Notes: generated from the letters alone by a model not told the origin. A stretch of 64,000 bases of DNA from an uncultured Erythrobacter sp. (GCF_958304185.1 NZ_OY284433.1:2108001-2172000), one strand, 5' to 3'. Counted from the stretch's first letter, positions 50,858-60,856 are shown. Program-made: numbers and translations.

Positions 50858-51727
50858 ATGCGCACCATCGCCGTCATCGGGGCCGGACAAATGGGCACCG
50901 GCATCGCCCAGACGATTGCCGCCAACGGCATGAACGTGATGCTGACCGATGTTGACCTCGCCCGCGCAGAAGCTGGGAAGGCCAATGTCGAAAAGGCGTT
51001 GGTCAAGCTGATGGGCCGCGGCAAGATCGAGACAGCGGAGGCCGAAAGCCTGCTCGCGCGCATCACCCCCGTCGCCGATTACGCCCCTTTCGCAGAGGCC
51101 GACCTCATCATCGAAGCCGCGACCGAGCGGGAGGAGATCAAGAACGCAATCTTCGCAAACGCCGGCAAGGTGCTTAGCGCGGGCGCGATCATGGCGTCGA
51201 ACACCTCGTCGATCCCGATCACGCGGATGGCCAACCATTCGCCCGATCCGGCGCGGTTCATCGGGCTCCATTTCTTCAATCCGGTGCCCGTCATGGGCCT
51301 GATTGAAGTCATCCCCGGCCTCGCGACTGCGCAGGACACAACCGACCGCGTCACCGCTTTCGCGCGCGGGTTGGGCAAGGAAGTGGTGCTTAGCCAGGAC
51401 GAACCCGGCTTCGTCGTCAACCGCATCCTGCTGCCGATGATCAACGAAGCGGTGTTCGTGCTTGGTCAGAGCACGGCCGGGATCGAGGATATCGACAAGG
51501 GCTGCCGCCTTGGCCTCAACCACCCGATGGGGCCGCTGCAACTCGCCGATTTCGTCGGGCTCGACACCTGCCTGGACATCATCAACGTGCTCTACACCAC
51601 CACCCGCGACAGCAAGTATCGCGCGGCGCCGCTGCTGGTGAAGTATGTCGAAGCCGGTTGGCTCGGCCGCAAGACCGGGCGCGGGTTCTACGATTACACG
51701 GGCGAGGTTCCGGTTCCCACCCGTTGA
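50858..51727 (+). CDS. 3-hydroxybutyryl-CoA dehydrogenase
   Basis: NAD(P)-dependent oxidation/reduction between 3-hydroxyacyl-CoA and acetoacetyl-CoA. The 289-residue protein has the Rossmann motif VIGAGQMGTGIAQTIA at residues 5-20, ASNTSSIPITRMAN, FIGLHFFNPVPVMGLIEVI with the catalytic histidine, and DEPGFVVNRILLPMINEAV. ATG 50858 has GAAGGA seven bases before it; the frame extends upstream without a ribosome-binding site. It may feed PHB or fatty acid metabolism together with ETF. Confidence 0.94.
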   Translation: MRTIAVIGAGQMGTGIAQTIAANGMNVMLTDVDLARAEAGKANVEKALVKLMGRGKIETAEAESLLARITPVADYAPFAEADLIIEAATEREEIKNAIFANAGKVLSAGAIMASNTSSIPITRMANHSPDPARFIGLHFFNPVPVMGLIEVIPGLATAQDTTDRVTAFARGLGKEVVLSQDEPGFVVNRILLPMINEAVFVLGQSTAGIEDIDKGCRLGLNHPMGPLQLADFVGLDTCLDIINVLYTTTRDSKYRAAPLLVKYVEAGWLGRKTGRGFYDYTGEVPVPTR

Positions 51728-51731
51728 GGGG

Positions 51732-52151
51732 TTACTTCGGTTCGATCGTCATCTCGCGGTCGGAGATAAACGGCTCGCTTACTGTCGTGGGTCCGCGGTG
51801 ATCCACCATTGCGGTTGGCGATAGCGGTGCAGTCATCGGATTGCCGCCTGTGTTCGCCGCCGCGCCAGGGGCCTTTGCGACGGCTTTGCCATCGGCCCCA
51901 TATTCTCCGAAGACCGCAGTTTTGCTGCCCGAGCCCGCCTCGGCCTTGCCCGGCTTGTCGCCCTGGCTCTGTCCTCCGGCAAACGCTTGCGCCTCGCTCG
52001 CGATATTGGCGCGCTGGGCGCCGATAACGTCGGACGCCTTGCCGATGATCCCGCTGTCGTCTGAAGTGCCGACGAGCGACACCGCGCTGAACAGGGTCAG
52101 TCCGGCAAAGGCGAGCGCGGCTTTGCTGTTCTGGAACACTGACTTGTACAT
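51732..52151 (-). CDS. Hypothetical protein with N-terminal membrane segment
   Basis: A 139-residue protein of unknown function. Residues about 10-28 (AALAFAGLTLFSAVSLVGTS) form a signal anchor or signal peptide. The rest is low-complexity, rich in Gly, Ala, Lys and Ser with no cysteines, and probably disordered. ATG 52151 (MYKSVFQNSK) is the plausible start; the longer frame up to 52553 runs antisense-like through the mutS 3' end. It converges with 3-hydroxybutyryl-CoA dehydrogenase, four bases from its stop, and follows mutS by 40 bp. Confidence 0.65.
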   Translation of the reverse strand: MYKSVFQNSKAALAFAGLTLFSAVSLVGTSDDSGIIGKASDVIGAQRANIASEAQAFAGGQSQGDKPGKAEAGSGSKTAVFGEYGADGKAVAKAPGAAANTGGNPMTAPLSPTAMVDHRGPTTVSEPFISDREMTIEPK

Positions 52152-52191
52152 ACCCTCGTTTAACCCCGTTGTGGTTAAACCTTGGTTGAAG

Positions 52192-54903
52192 TCAGACAAC
52201 GGATTTTGGCAGTGCCCGCTTCCATTCATAAAGCAGGTCGAGCGCCTCACGCGGGGTGAGCGCATCGAGATCGGCGTCGCGCAGGGCCTGGGCGAGTTGC
52301 TGTTCGGGTGAGGGGGGTGCCGGTTCGGCGGCCAGCGCGGCGAAGAGCGGCAGATCGCCCAGCCCTGCGGCGATGCCCCCGGTGGCCGTGCGGGTGGCTT
52401 CGAGCTTTTCGAGCACCGCTTTGGCGCGGGCGACCACCGGGGCCGGCACCCCTGCCAACCGCGCGACCGCGAGGCCGTAGGAGCGATCGGCCGGGCCGTC
52501 GGCCAGTTCGTGCAGCAACACCAGATCGCCTTGCCATTCGCGTGCGCGGACATGGTGGAGACTCAGCGCCTCGCAGGTTTCGGCCAGGCGCGCGAGTTCG
52601 TGGTAATGGGTCGCGAACAGACACCGGCAGCGGATCTTGGAATGCACCGCCTCGGCCACCGCCCAGGCGAGCGCCAAGCCATCATAGGTCGATGTGCCGC
52701 GCCCCACTTCATCAAGGATCACGAAGCTGCGCGGGGTGGCCTGCGCCAGAATGGCGGCGGTCTCGACCATTTCGACCATGAAGGTGGAACGGCCCCGGGC
52801 GAGGTTATCGGCCGCGCCCACCCGGCTGAACAACCGGTCGACGAGGCCGACACGAGCCGCCGACGCGGGGACGAAGCACCCCGCCTGCGCCAACAACACA
52901 ATCAGCGCGTTCTGGCGCAGGAAGGTGGACTTGCCGCCCATGTTCGGCCCGCCGATCAGCCACAGGCGATTGGTGTCGGCCAGCTGGCAGTCATTCGCCA
53001 CGAACCGCTCACCGGCCTTGGCGAGTGCCGCTTCGACCACGGGATGACGCCCGGCGGTGATGGAAAGGCCTGCGTCCTCGGCAATGTCGGGGCGGCACCA
53101 ATCGGCTTCGCTGGCGCGCTCGGCATTGCCGGCGGCGACATCGATCCGGGCGAGCGCGGCGGCGGTGGCGGCGATGGCGTGGCGCGCTGCGACGACTTCG
53201 GCGACCAGTTCCTCGAAATGCGACTCTTCTGCCGCCAGCGCATGGCCCCCTGCCTCGGCGATGCGGGCGGCTTCCTCGTGCAGCTTCAGCGAGTTGAACC
53301 GCACCGCGCCTGCCATTGTCTGACGGTGGGTGAAGCCACTGTCGGGCGTCATCAGCGCATCGGCATAGCGCGCGCCCACTTCGATGAAATAGCCCAGCAC
53401 GCCATTGTGGCGGATCTTGAGCGAGGCGATGCCGGTTTCGTCCCGGTAGCGCGCTTCCATCGCCGCAATCGCGCGGCGCGCATCGCCGGAGGTGGCGCGC
53501 AATTCGTCGAGCGCGGCGTCGTACCCGTCAGCGATAAAGCCGCCGCTTCCGCGATCGGTCGGGGGTGAGGGCACCAGCGCGCGCGTCAGCCAATCGGTCA
53601 GCGCGCCGTGGCCGGTGAGTTTCGCCAGAACGGCATCGAGCAGCGCAGGCCGATCCGGCGCACCGCTCAGCCAATGGTGCAGCCGCATCGCCTCGGACAG
53701 CCCATCGCGCAACTGGCCGAGATCGCGCGGAGAGCCGCGCCCCGCCACCACGCGCCCGAGCGCGCGGCCGAGATCAGGGATGGCGCGCAAGGCCTCACGC
53801 AATTGCGCGCGTTCAATCGGCCGGTCGCGCCAGAACTGCACCAGCCCAAGCCGTGCCTCGATCTGCGCCACATCGAGCAGGGGCGCGGACAAGTCCTCCG
53901 CCAGAAGCCGCGATCCCGCGCCCGTCACGCAGCGATCCACCGCGCCGATCAGGCTGCCCGCGCGCGCGCCGGTGGTGCTTTCAAGGATTTCGAGACTCGC
54001 CCGCGTCGCCGCATCCATCGCCATGCCCGCCTCGGCCGCGCGCGCCACCGGGGGCAGCAGCAGCGGCAGCTTGCCGCGTCCGACATGGTCGAGATAGGCG
54101 ATCAACCCGCCCGCCGCGCCCAGCATCGCGCGGGAGAAATCGCCGAACGCATCGAGCGTGGCTACACCATGCACCGCCTTCAGCCGCTCAGCCCCGGCAT
54201 CGCTGGCGAAAGAGCTGCGCGGGCGGTAGATGATGATGTCGCGAGTCCCCGCGAAGGCGGGGACCTCGTTCAGCAGGGCGCCAGAGTGCCTGAGGTCCCC
54301 GCTTCCGCGGGGACTCGCATCAGGCACTTCGGGGATAATGATTTCGCTCGGGGAGAGCCGCGCCAGCGCCGCGCCGAGCTGATCGGCAGCGCATTCTTCC
54401 AGCACCATCGCGCCGGTGGAGACATCCACCGCAGCAATGCCCACCGTCCCGCGCAATTCCGCGAGCGCCACCAGCACGTTCGCACGGCGCGGTTCGAGCA
54501 GCGCTTCCTCGGTTAGCGTCCCCGCTGTCACCAGCCGCACAATCGCGCGACCGACCAGCACCTTGGAGGACGGCGTGCCTTCGCGCTTGGCCCGCGCCTT
54601 GGCTTCGTCGGGCGTTTCGACCTGTTCGGCGATGGCGACCCGGCAGCCCGCCTTGATCAGCCGCGCGAGATAGCCTTCCGCCGAATGCACCGGCACCCCG
54701 CACATCGGGATCGGCGCGCCGCCATGTTCGCCCCGGGTGGTCAGCGCAATGTCGAGAATCTGGGCCGCCGTGCGTGCGTCTTCGAAGAACAATTCGAAGA
54801 AATCGCCCATCCGGTAGAACAGCAGCGCATCGCCCGCTTCCTCGCGCAGGGCGAGGTATTGCGCCATCATCGGCGTGGGTTTGGAATCGGGAAGGGCAGC
54901 CAT
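52192..54903 (-). CDS. mutS: DNA mismatch repair protein MutS with an in-frame palindromic insertion
   Basis: Recognises mismatches and starts methyl-independent or strand-directed repair. About 903 residues. The N-terminal mismatch-binding motif is YRMGDFFELFFEDA; the ATPase has WLIGGPNMGGKSTFLRQNA (Walker A), SFVILDEVGRGTSTYDGLA (Walker B and signature) and FATHYHELARL. In the connector domain, residues about 196-221 (SPRGSGDLRHSGALLNEVPA and a few more) are encoded exactly by the 78-bp palindromic element 54241-54318. The frame is preserved on both sides. The start is ATG 54903; a GTG one codon earlier is possible. Confidence 0.96.
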   Translation of the reverse strand: MAALPDSKPTPMMAQYLALREEAGDALLFYRMGDFFELFFEDARTAAQILDIALTTRGEHGGAPIPMCGVPVHSAEGYLARLIKAGCRVAIAEQVETPDEAKARAKREGTPSSKVLVGRAIVRLVTAGTLTEEALLEPRRANVLVALAELRGTVGIAAVDVSTGAMVLEECAADQLGAALARLSPSEIIIPEVPDASPRGSGDLRHSGALLNEVPAFAGTRDIIIYRPRSSFASDAGAERLKAVHGVATLDAFGDFSRAMLGAAGGLIAYLDHVGRGKLPLLLPPVARAAEAGMAMDAATRASLEILESTTGARAGSLIGAVDRCVTGAGSRLLAEDLSAPLLDVAQIEARLGLVQFWRDRPIERAQLREALRAIPDLGRALGRVVAGRGSPRDLGQLRDGLSEAMRLHHWLSGAPDRPALLDAVLAKLTGHGALTDWLTRALVPSPPTDRGSGGFIADGYDAALDELRATSGDARRAIAAMEARYRDETGIASLKIRHNGVLGYFIEVGARYADALMTPDSGFTHRQTMAGAVRFNSLKLHEEAARIAEAGGHALAAEESHFEELVAEVVAARHAIAATAAALARIDVAAGNAERASEADWCRPDIAEDAGLSITAGRHPVVEAALAKAGERFVANDCQLADTNRLWLIGGPNMGGKSTFLRQNALIVLLAQAGCFVPASAARVGLVDRLFSRVGAADNLARGRSTFMVEMVETAAILAQATPRSFVILDEVGRGTSTYDGLALAWAVAEAVHSKIRCRCLFATHYHELARLAETCEALSLHHVRAREWQGDLVLLHELADGPADRSYGLAVARLAGVPAPVVARAKAVLEKLEATRTATGGIAAGLGDLPLFAALAAEPAPPSPEQQLAQALRDADLDALTPREALDLLYEWKRALPKSVV
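54241..54318. repeat. 78-bp inverted-repeat element inside mutS (26 codons)
   Basis: The left arm GCGAGTCCCCGCGAAGGCGG with GGACCTC (54241-54267) and the right arm 54292-54318 are inverted copies of 27 bases with two mismatches, separated by 24 bp. The length is a multiple of three. A nested inverted pair AGTGCCTGA (54285) / TCAGGCACT (54319) also flanks the right half. One arm resembles the solitary hairpin at 4374-4391. Confidence 0.9.
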
Positions 54904-55054
54904 CACTCCGGCATTGCCCCATCGCCTGCGATTCGGAAATGTCCGCCGCTACGGCTTTCCCCCGCGCCGCGCCATTTCCGGCCTATCGCAACCGCCTTGG
55001 TGAGGCTAAGCGGAACGCGATTTTCCATTCGGACAAGCAGAGGGATCAGGCATC

Positions 55055-57328
55055 ATGGCCGATGAGAACGCCACACCGAACAAGGGCGGCTTCACCGCGC
55101 GCGAGGCGCTGTTCTATCACGAGACGATCCGCCCCGGTAAGCTCGAGATCGTCGCCACCAAGCCGATGACCTCGCAGCGTGACCTCAGCCTCGCCTATTC
55201 GCCGGGTGTGGCCGTGCCGGTGGAAGCCATCGCCGCCGATCCGTCGCTCGCCGCGCGTTACACCGTCAAAGGCAATCTGGTCGCCGTGATCAGCAATGGC
55301 ACCGCGATCCTCGGGCTGGGCAATCTCGGCGCGCTCGCCTCCAAGCCGGTGATGGAAGGCAAGGCGGTGCTGTTCAAGCGGTTCGCCGATGTGGATTCGA
55401 TCGACATCGAACTCGCCACCGAAGACCCCGAAGCCTTCATCAACGCCGTCGCGCTGATGGAGCCGACCTTTGGCGGGATCAATCTTGAGGACATCAAGGC
55501 GCCGGAATGCTTCATCATCGAGGCGGCTCTGCGCGAGCGCATGAACATTCCCGTGATGCACGACGACCAGCACGGTACTGCGATCATCACGGCGGCTGGC
55601 CTGCTCAACGCCTGTCACATCACGGGCCGCGACTTCAAGGACGTCAAGGTGGTGGTCAACGGCGCGGGCGCGGCGGCGATTGCCTGCACCGCGCTGATCA
55701 AGGCGATGGGCGTGCGCCACGAAAACGTGATCATGTGCGACCGTTCCGGCCCGATCACGCCGGGCCGCGAAGGAGTCGACCAGTGGAAGAGCGCGCACGC
55801 AGTCGCCACCACCGCGACCAGTCTTGAAGAAGCGCTGGTGGGCGCGGACATCTTCCTCGGCCTGTCGGCTGCCGGTGCGCTGAAGCCCGAATGGGTGCGC
55901 AAGATGGCGGACAAGCCGATCATCTTTGCAATGGCCAACCCCGTCCCGGAAATCATGCCGGACGAAGCCAAGGCGGTCCGCCCTGATGCGATCATCGCCA
56001 CCGGGCGCAGCGATTTCCCCAATCAGGTCAACAACGTGCTGGGCTTCCCCTTCATCTTCCGCGGCGCGCTGGATGTGCAGGCGACCACGATCAATGAAGA
56101 AATGAAGGTTGCCGCCGCCCACGCCATCGCGGAACTCGCGCGCCGTCAGGTGCCCGAGGAAGTGGCGAGCGCCTATGGCAAGAACCACAAGTTCGGCACC
56201 GATTACATCATCCCCGCCCCGTTCGACCCGCGTCTGATCGAGGTCGTGTCCTCCGCCGTCGCCAAGGCGGCAATGGATTCGGGCGTGGCGCAGGCGCGGA
56301 TCGAGGATTTCGAGGCCTACCGCATCCAGCTGCGCAGCCGCCTCAACCCGACCACTTCGGTGCTGAGCGGCGTTTATGAAGTCGCCAAGGCGAACCCCAA
56401 GCGGATGGTCTTTGCCGAAGCGGAAGAAGAAGTGGTGCTGCGCGCCGCGATTCAGTTCCGCGATTTCGGTTATGGCACGCCGATCCTGGTCGGCCGCACC
56501 AAGGCGGTGCTCGACAAGCTGCATCAGCTATCGGTCGGCGATCCGGGCAGCTTTGAAATCCAGAACTCGGCCGATAGCGAGCACGTGCCCGCGATGGTCG
56601 ATTACCTCTACAAGCGGCTCCAGCGGCGCGGTTATACCGAGCGTGATGTGCGGCGCATGGTCAATCAGGACCGCAACGTCTTCGCTTCGCTGCTGGTCGC
56701 ACTCGGCCATGGCGACGGGATCATCACCGGCATGACCCGCACCTTTGCGCAGACCGTGCGCGAGGTGAACCTGGTGCTCGATCACAAACAGGGCGCGCTG
56801 CCGTTCGGCATCCACATGATGATCGGCAAGAACCACACCACCTTCCTCGCCGATACGACGATCAACGAGCGGCCCAATTCCGCAGAACTCGCCCATATTG
56901 CCAAGGAAACCGCTGCGGTTGCCCGGCGCATGGGGCATGAACCGCGCGTGGCGTTCCTCAGCTATTCGACCTTCGGTAACCCCTCGGGCCAGTGGCTGAC
57001 TTCGATCCGCGAGGCGGTGGCGATTCTCGACCGGGAGGATCCGGGCTTCGAATATGAAGGCGAAATGGCGCCTGACGCCGCCCTCAATCCCAAGGTGATG
57101 GCGCTGTACCCGTTCAGCCGCCTGTCTGGCCCGGCCAACGTCCTGATCATGCCGGGGCTGCAATCCGCGAACCTGTCGGCCAAGCTGCTGCGCGAATTGG
57201 GCAGCAATGCCACCATTGGCCCGATGCTGATCGGGATGGAAAAGCCGGTGCAGATCGTGCCGATGACCGCCAGCGTGCCCGATGTGCTGACGCTCGCCGT
57301 GCTGGCGGGCGCGGGCATTGTGGGATGA
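55055..57328 (+). CDS. maeB: NADP-dependent malic enzyme (malic enzyme-phosphotransacetylase fusion)
   Basis: Decarboxylates malate to pyruvate, giving NADPH. The 757-residue protein has a malic-enzyme half (about 1-430): [56 protein letters not shown] and [22 protein letters not shown]-terminal phosphate acetyl/butyryltransferase-like half (about 430-757) has the family's [18 protein letters not shown] near the end and is usually regulatory. It is divergent from mutS across about 150 bp and followed by a strong hairpin. Confidence 0.96.
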   Translation: MADENATPNKGGFTAREALFYHETIRPGKLEIVATKPMTSQRDLSLAYSPGVAVPVEAIAADPSLAARYTVKGNLVAVISNGTAILGLGNLGALASKPVMEGKAVLFKRFADVDSIDIELATEDPEAFINAVALMEPTFGGINLEDIKAPECFIIEAALRERMNIPVMHDDQHGTAIITAAGLLNACHITGRDFKDVKVVVNGAGAAAIACTALIKAMGVRHENVIMCDRSGPITPGREGVDQWKSAHAVATTATSLEEALVGADIFLGLSAAGALKPEWVRKMADKPIIFAMANPVPEIMPDEAKAVRPDAIIATGRSDFPNQVNNVLGFPFIFRGALDVQATTINEEMKVAAAHAIAELARRQVPEEVASAYGKNHKFGTDYIIPAPFDPRLIEVVSSAVAKAAMDSGVAQARIEDFEAYRIQLRSRLNPTTSVLSGVYEVAKANPKRMVFAEAEEEVVLRAAIQFRDFGYGTPILVGRTKAVLDKLHQLSVGDPGSFEIQNSADSEHVPAMVDYLYKRLQRRGYTERDVRRMVNQDRNVFASLLVALGHGDGIITGMTRTFAQTVREVNLVLDHKQGALPFGIHMMIGKNHTTFLADTTINERPNSAELAHIAKETAAVARRMGHEPRVAFLSYSTFGNPSGQWLTSIREAVAILDREDPGFEYEGEMAPDAALNPKVMALYPFSRLSGPANVLIMPGLQSANLSAKLLRELGSNATIGPMLIGMEKPVQIVPMTASVPDVLTLAVLAGAGIVG

Positions 57329-57333
57329 GATAG

Positions 57334-57360
57334 CGGAGCCCGGCGGATCGCACCGGGCTC
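57334..57360. terminator. Bidirectional terminator hairpin between maeB and the DUF892 gene
   Basis: GGAGCCCGG (57334-57342) pairs with CCGGGCTCC (57352-57360), a perfect 9-bp stem with a 9-base loop, between two convergent genes (stops at 57328 and 57370). There is no T run, so it may rely on the GC stem alone. Confidence 0.6.
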
Positions 57361-57369
57361 CTGCCACGC

Positions 57370-57870
57370 TTACGCTTCGGCAGCGGCGGGGTTGACCTCG
57401 CCCGACGCGATCTGCGTCATGTGTGTGTCGCCGCTGCGGGTGTCTTCGAGACACTGCGCCAAGACACTGGCGTCATTCTCCAGCCCGAGCCGCCGCGCGA
57501 ACGCCGCCGCCGTGCCATAGCCCGAGATGCCGTAGTGGGTCATGCGCTGGTACTGCGCGATGATCGAGGCATCGCGGACATCCTCATCCGCAAAATCGGC
57601 CTCGACCCCATGCGCGCGCGCTTCAGCGGCGAGGCCTTCCATGCCCTTGCAATGTTCGCCGCGCGGGTTGGCGTCGTGGTTTTCGATCAGGGTCTTGAGG
57701 TGATCCATACCCTCCTCGATCCCGTCCACGCCTGCGGTCAGCGCCTTGCGCAGCTGGGCCGAGCTGGCGGCTTCCTTCAGCTCGCGCGTGACCTGAATGG
57801 CCTGGCGATTGGCGCTGTAGAGGTCCTGCAACTGATCGACGTAAAGATCCTTGAGCGTCGTGATGGTCAT
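57370..57870 (-). CDS. DUF892 ferritin-like protein (YciE/YciF type)
   Basis: A 166-residue four-helix-bundle protein of the DUF892 family, a ferritin-like fold induced by stress in enterics; its function is unsettled. Conserved segments are LKDLYVDQLQDLYSANRQAI at the N-terminus, ENHDANPRGEHCKGMEGL in the centre and DASIIAQYQRMTHYGISGYG. The acidic and histidine residues typical of di-iron sites (E, H) are present in these helices. ATG 57870 is the family start; the frame to 57942 is not family-like. Confidence 0.9.
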   Translation of the reverse strand: MTITTLKDLYVDQLQDLYSANRQAIQVTRELKEAASSAQLRKALTAGVDGIEEGMDHLKTLIENHDANPRGEHCKGMEGLAAEARAHGVEADFADEDVRDASIIAQYQRMTHYGISGYGTAAAFARRLGLENDASVLAQCLEDTRSGDTHMTQIASGEVNPAAAEA

Positions 57871-58013
57871 GTTGGTCGTCTCCGGTGAATGATTGCACCC
57901 CCATTCCGCTGTGGGCCCAACCGTTCCGCGATGTTCTGTCATGGGTGTGGTAAGCTGCGGGGATCGGACGAGCCGCAGGCTGGCTGCGGCAGGGCGAACA
58001 GGGAGGCGGGGCC

Positions 58014-58427
58014 ATGCGGGTCGGGACGGCAGCGGTAACCTATTGGGCCATCGTGTTTGCGCTGGGCTTCGTGCTCGGCACGGTGCGGGTGTTGTGGGTG
58101 ATCCCGCTGGTGGGGTTGATACCCGCGACTTTGCTGGAACTGCCGATCATCCTCGCAGCAAGCTGGTTTGCGGCCGGCTGGATTCTGCGCCGCTTCGGCA
58201 TAGCCACCCGGCGCGAGGCGCTGACCCTCGGCGTGCTCGCCTTCGCGATCCTGATGGCGGCGGAGTGGGCGCTGGCTGGGGTGCTTTCGGGCGAGACACC
58301 GGCACAGTGGCTTGCGGGGCTGAGGCAACCGCACGCGCTGCTCGGGCTGGCAGGGCAGATGGTGTTCGCGCTGATGCCGTGGTGGCGGGCGGGGCCGGGC
58401 GGACGGGCTGCGAAACCAATTCCCTGA
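58014..58427 (+). CDS. Hypothetical four-helix membrane protein
   Basis: A 137-residue protein with four hydrophobic helices (VTYWAIVFALGFVLGTVRVL; ATLLELPIILAASWFAAGWI; LGVLAFAILMAAEWALAGVL; LLGLAGQMVFALMPWW) and a short basic tail. No family is recognised with confidence. ATG 58014 is the only sensible start. It is divergent from the DUF892 gene and 69 bp upstream of the amidohydrolase; a functional link is not supported. Confidence 0.75.
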   Translation: MRVGTAAVTYWAIVFALGFVLGTVRVLWVIPLVGLIPATLLELPIILAASWFAAGWILRRFGIATRREALTLGVLAFAILMAAEWALAGVLSGETPAQWLAGLRQPHALLGLAGQMVFALMPWWRAGPGGRAAKPIP

Positions 58428-58496
58428 CAAAACATTGGCATGACAATCGCGCCATGGCATTCTTGCGGTGCGATCAGGGGACGAGGGGGGACTGAC

Positions 58497-59831
58497 ATGA
58501 TTTCGGCTTATCTACGCGCTGGCCTTGCCGTGCTGACCGCGTGCCTGCTGGCGCCTTTCGCGCCGCTCGCCGCACAGGAGGTGGTCTTCTCCAATGTCCG
58601 GGTGTTCGATGGCACCGCCGATACCCTTTCTGCGCCGACTACCGTGGTGGTGCGCGGCAATGTGATCGCCGCCATCGGGCCTGACGCCGCACCCGCCTCA
58701 CCGGAAGCGACCGTGATCGACGGCACGGGGCAAACGCTGATGCCCGGCCTGATCGACAATCACGTCCACATGATGTTCAACAGCCTCGCACCCGCCGAAA
58801 TGGCCGCGCCGGACATGAGCCTTGAGAAGGTCATGGCACTCTCCGCCGCGCAATCCAGGGCGATGCTGCTGCGCGGATTTACTGCGGTGCGCGATGTCGG
58901 CGGGCCCTCGTTCCAGCTGAAGCGCTTGATCGACAGCGGCAAGGTGATGGGCCCGCGCATCTGGCCGTCAGGGCCGATGATCTCGCAGACCTCGGGCCAT
59001 GCCGACCTGCGCGGTCCGGACGAACCGTCGCGGCGGTTCTCGGGGAAAATGTCCAAGGCCGAGGAAATCTGGGCCAGCGTCGTCGCCGATGGGCGGGACG
59101 AGGTGCTGACCGCGGTGCGCGAGAACCTCAGGCTCGGCGCCAGCCAGATCAAGATCGCGGCCGGCGGCGGCACCAGTTCGGAGTACGACCCGCTCGACGT
59201 GACCCAGTACACGCTCGACGAGATGAAGGCGGCGGTGGACGCAGCCTCGGACTGGAACACCTATGTCACCGTCCACGCCTATCACCCCAAATCGGTGCGC
59301 CGCGCGATCGAGGCGGGGGTGAAGGTGATCGAGCATGGCAATCTGCTCGATGAAGATACGCTCAAGCTGATGGCGGAAAAGGGCATCTGGCTGTCAGGTC
59401 AAATGCTAGTCGATTCGACCGAGGCGATGGACCCCAAGCGGCGCGAGAAGCGCAAACCTGTGATCGAAGGGCAAAAGATCGTCTGGCCGATGGCGAAGCG
59501 GCTCGGCGTGAAGCTGGCGTGGGGCACGGACTTCCTGTTCGAGCCTGATCTCAACGCCCAGCAAAACGCCTATATCCTGCGGCTGAAGCCCTATTTCACG
59601 CCTGCCGAACTGCTCAAGCTGGTGACCTCGGGCAATGCCGAGCTGCTGGCCCTGTCCGGCCCGCGCACGCCTTATGAAGGGCGGCTGGGCGTGGTGGAGC
59701 AGGGCGCGCTCGCCGATCTCATTCTGGTGCGGGGTGATCCGCTGGCGGATATCGACCTGATCGGCGATCCGGCGCGCAATTTCACCGTCATCATGAAGGA
59801 CGGGGTGATCGTGAAAAGCGCGGCGGAATGA
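58497..59831 (+). CDS. Secreted amidohydrolase
   Basis: A 444-residue metal-dependent hydrolase of the amidohydrolase superfamily, with a signal peptide (AGLAVLTACLLAPFAPLAAQ) that places it in the periplasm. Metal ligands are expected in GLIDNHVHMMF, VTVHAYHP, VIEHGNLL and WGTDFLF. The N- and C-terminal strands (VFDGTADTLSAPTTVVVRGN; GALADLILVRGDPLADIDL) form the small beta sandwich of this group, close to Xaa-Pro dipeptidase/imidazolonepropionase-like hydrolases. ATG 58497 has GGGGGA upstream. Its TGA overlaps the next gene (ATGA). Confidence 0.9.
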   Translation: MISAYLRAGLAVLTACLLAPFAPLAAQEVVFSNVRVFDGTADTLSAPTTVVVRGNVIAAIGPDAAPASPEATVIDGTGQTLMPGLIDNHVHMMFNSLAPAEMAAPDMSLEKVMALSAAQSRAMLLRGFTAVRDVGGPSFQLKRLIDSGKVMGPRIWPSGPMISQTSGHADLRGPDEPSRRFSGKMSKAEEIWASVVADGRDEVLTAVRENLRLGASQIKIAAGGGTSSEYDPLDVTQYTLDEMKAAVDAASDWNTYVTVHAYHPKSVRRAIEAGVKVIEHGNLLDEDTLKLMAEKGIWLSGQMLVDSTEAMDPKRREKRKPVIEGQKIVWPMAKRLGVKLAWGTDFLFEPDLNAQQNAYILRLKPYFTPAELLKLVTSGNAELLALSGPRTPYEGRLGVVEQGALADLILVRGDPLADIDLIGDPARNFTVIMKDGVIVKSAAE

Positions 59832-60853
59832 TCCGCGCGGGCTGGCTGGCCGCCGCCCTGGCGCTGGGTGGGTGTGTGTCCTACCCCGATGTGCCTGCTC
59901 CGGTCGCGGCCACGCCTGCATCCGGTCCGGTCCCGGCGACGCTCAGCGTGATGACCTATAACCTCGAAGGCCTGACATGGCCCGCCCGCACCGGTCGTGG
60001 GCCGTTTCTCGAAGCGATGACCGCCGAATTTGCCCGGATGGAGCAGGCCGGTGTCCTGCCCGATGTGATCGTGTTTCAGGAGGCTTTCAGCACCGCCGCG
60101 CTGCGCACCGCCACCTCGACCCCGCACCCCCACGTCGCGCTCGGCCCGCGCGCGCCGACCCGTTCCGGCTTGCCCAAGACCCGCGATCCAGTGCTGCGCA
60201 AGCGCAACTATCTGCGCGGCGAATGGGGCATCCGCTTCATGGGCAGCGGCATCGCCATCACCTCGCGCTATCCGATCATCGCGTCCTATTCCCAGCCCTA
60301 TGGCCCGACCTCCTGCGCGGGGTGGGATTGTCTGGCGAACAAGGGCGTGATGCTGGTGCGGATCGCGGTCCCCGGCCTTGCCGACCCCGTCGAGATCGCC
60401 ACCACCCATATGAACGCGCAAGGCGCCTCCAAGGCCCCGCCCGAAAAGCACCTTGCCGCCCACAATGCCCAGTCAGCCGAGCTGGCCGACTTCCTTGACC
60501 GGGTGAGCCAGGTCGCCAGCCCGATGGTGCTGGCGGGTGACTTCAATATGCGCCGCAGCCCCGCACGGTTCGATGCTTTCGAGCAGCAGAATGGCTACCA
60601 ACTGGCACGCCGCTATTGTGTCGAAGCCCGCGCCGATCCCGCCCTGCCGCCCTGCGACATCCGCCTGAGCTTCGATGGGGACGAGCCGTGGTTCGACACG
60701 CAGGACCTGCAAATCTACGATGACGGCGCGCGCACGTTACTGCGCCCAGTGCGGATCGAGGCGTGGTTTGACGGGCCGGACGCGGGCGGCAAGCTGTCGG
60801 ATCACGACGCCTATGTGGTCACCTACGCGCTCCTGCCCGCCGACAAGCGTTGA
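59828..60853 (+). CDS. Lipoprotein of the endonuclease/exonuclease/phosphatase family
   Basis: A 341-residue lipoprotein: the signal peptide ends LALGGC with Cys16. The catalytic domain follows the EEP pattern MTYNLEGLTWPA, then VIVFQEAF (metal Glu), ATTHMNAQG (His-x-Asn), VLAGDFNMRRSPARFDAFEQ (GDFN) and KLSDHDAYVVTY (SDH). Homologues include sphingomyelinases, DNases and inositol phosphatases, so the substrate is open. It is translationally coupled to the amidohydrolase, suggesting use of a shared nutrient, possibly a phospholipid or peptide. Confidence 0.9.
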   Translation: MIRAGWLAAALALGGCVSYPDVPAPVAATPASGPVPATLSVMTYNLEGLTWPARTGRGPFLEAMTAEFARMEQAGVLPDVIVFQEAFSTAALRTATSTPHPHVALGPRAPTRSGLPKTRDPVLRKRNYLRGEWGIRFMGSGIAITSRYPIIASYSQPYGPTSCAGWDCLANKGVMLVRIAVPGLADPVEIATTHMNAQGASKAPPEKHLAAHNAQSAELADFLDRVSQVASPMVLAGDFNMRRSPARFDAFEQQNGYQLARRYCVEARADPALPPCDIRLSFDGDEPWFDTQDLQIYDDGARTLLRPVRIEAWFDGPDAGGKLSDHDAYVVTYALLPADKR

Positions 60854-60856
60854 GGC

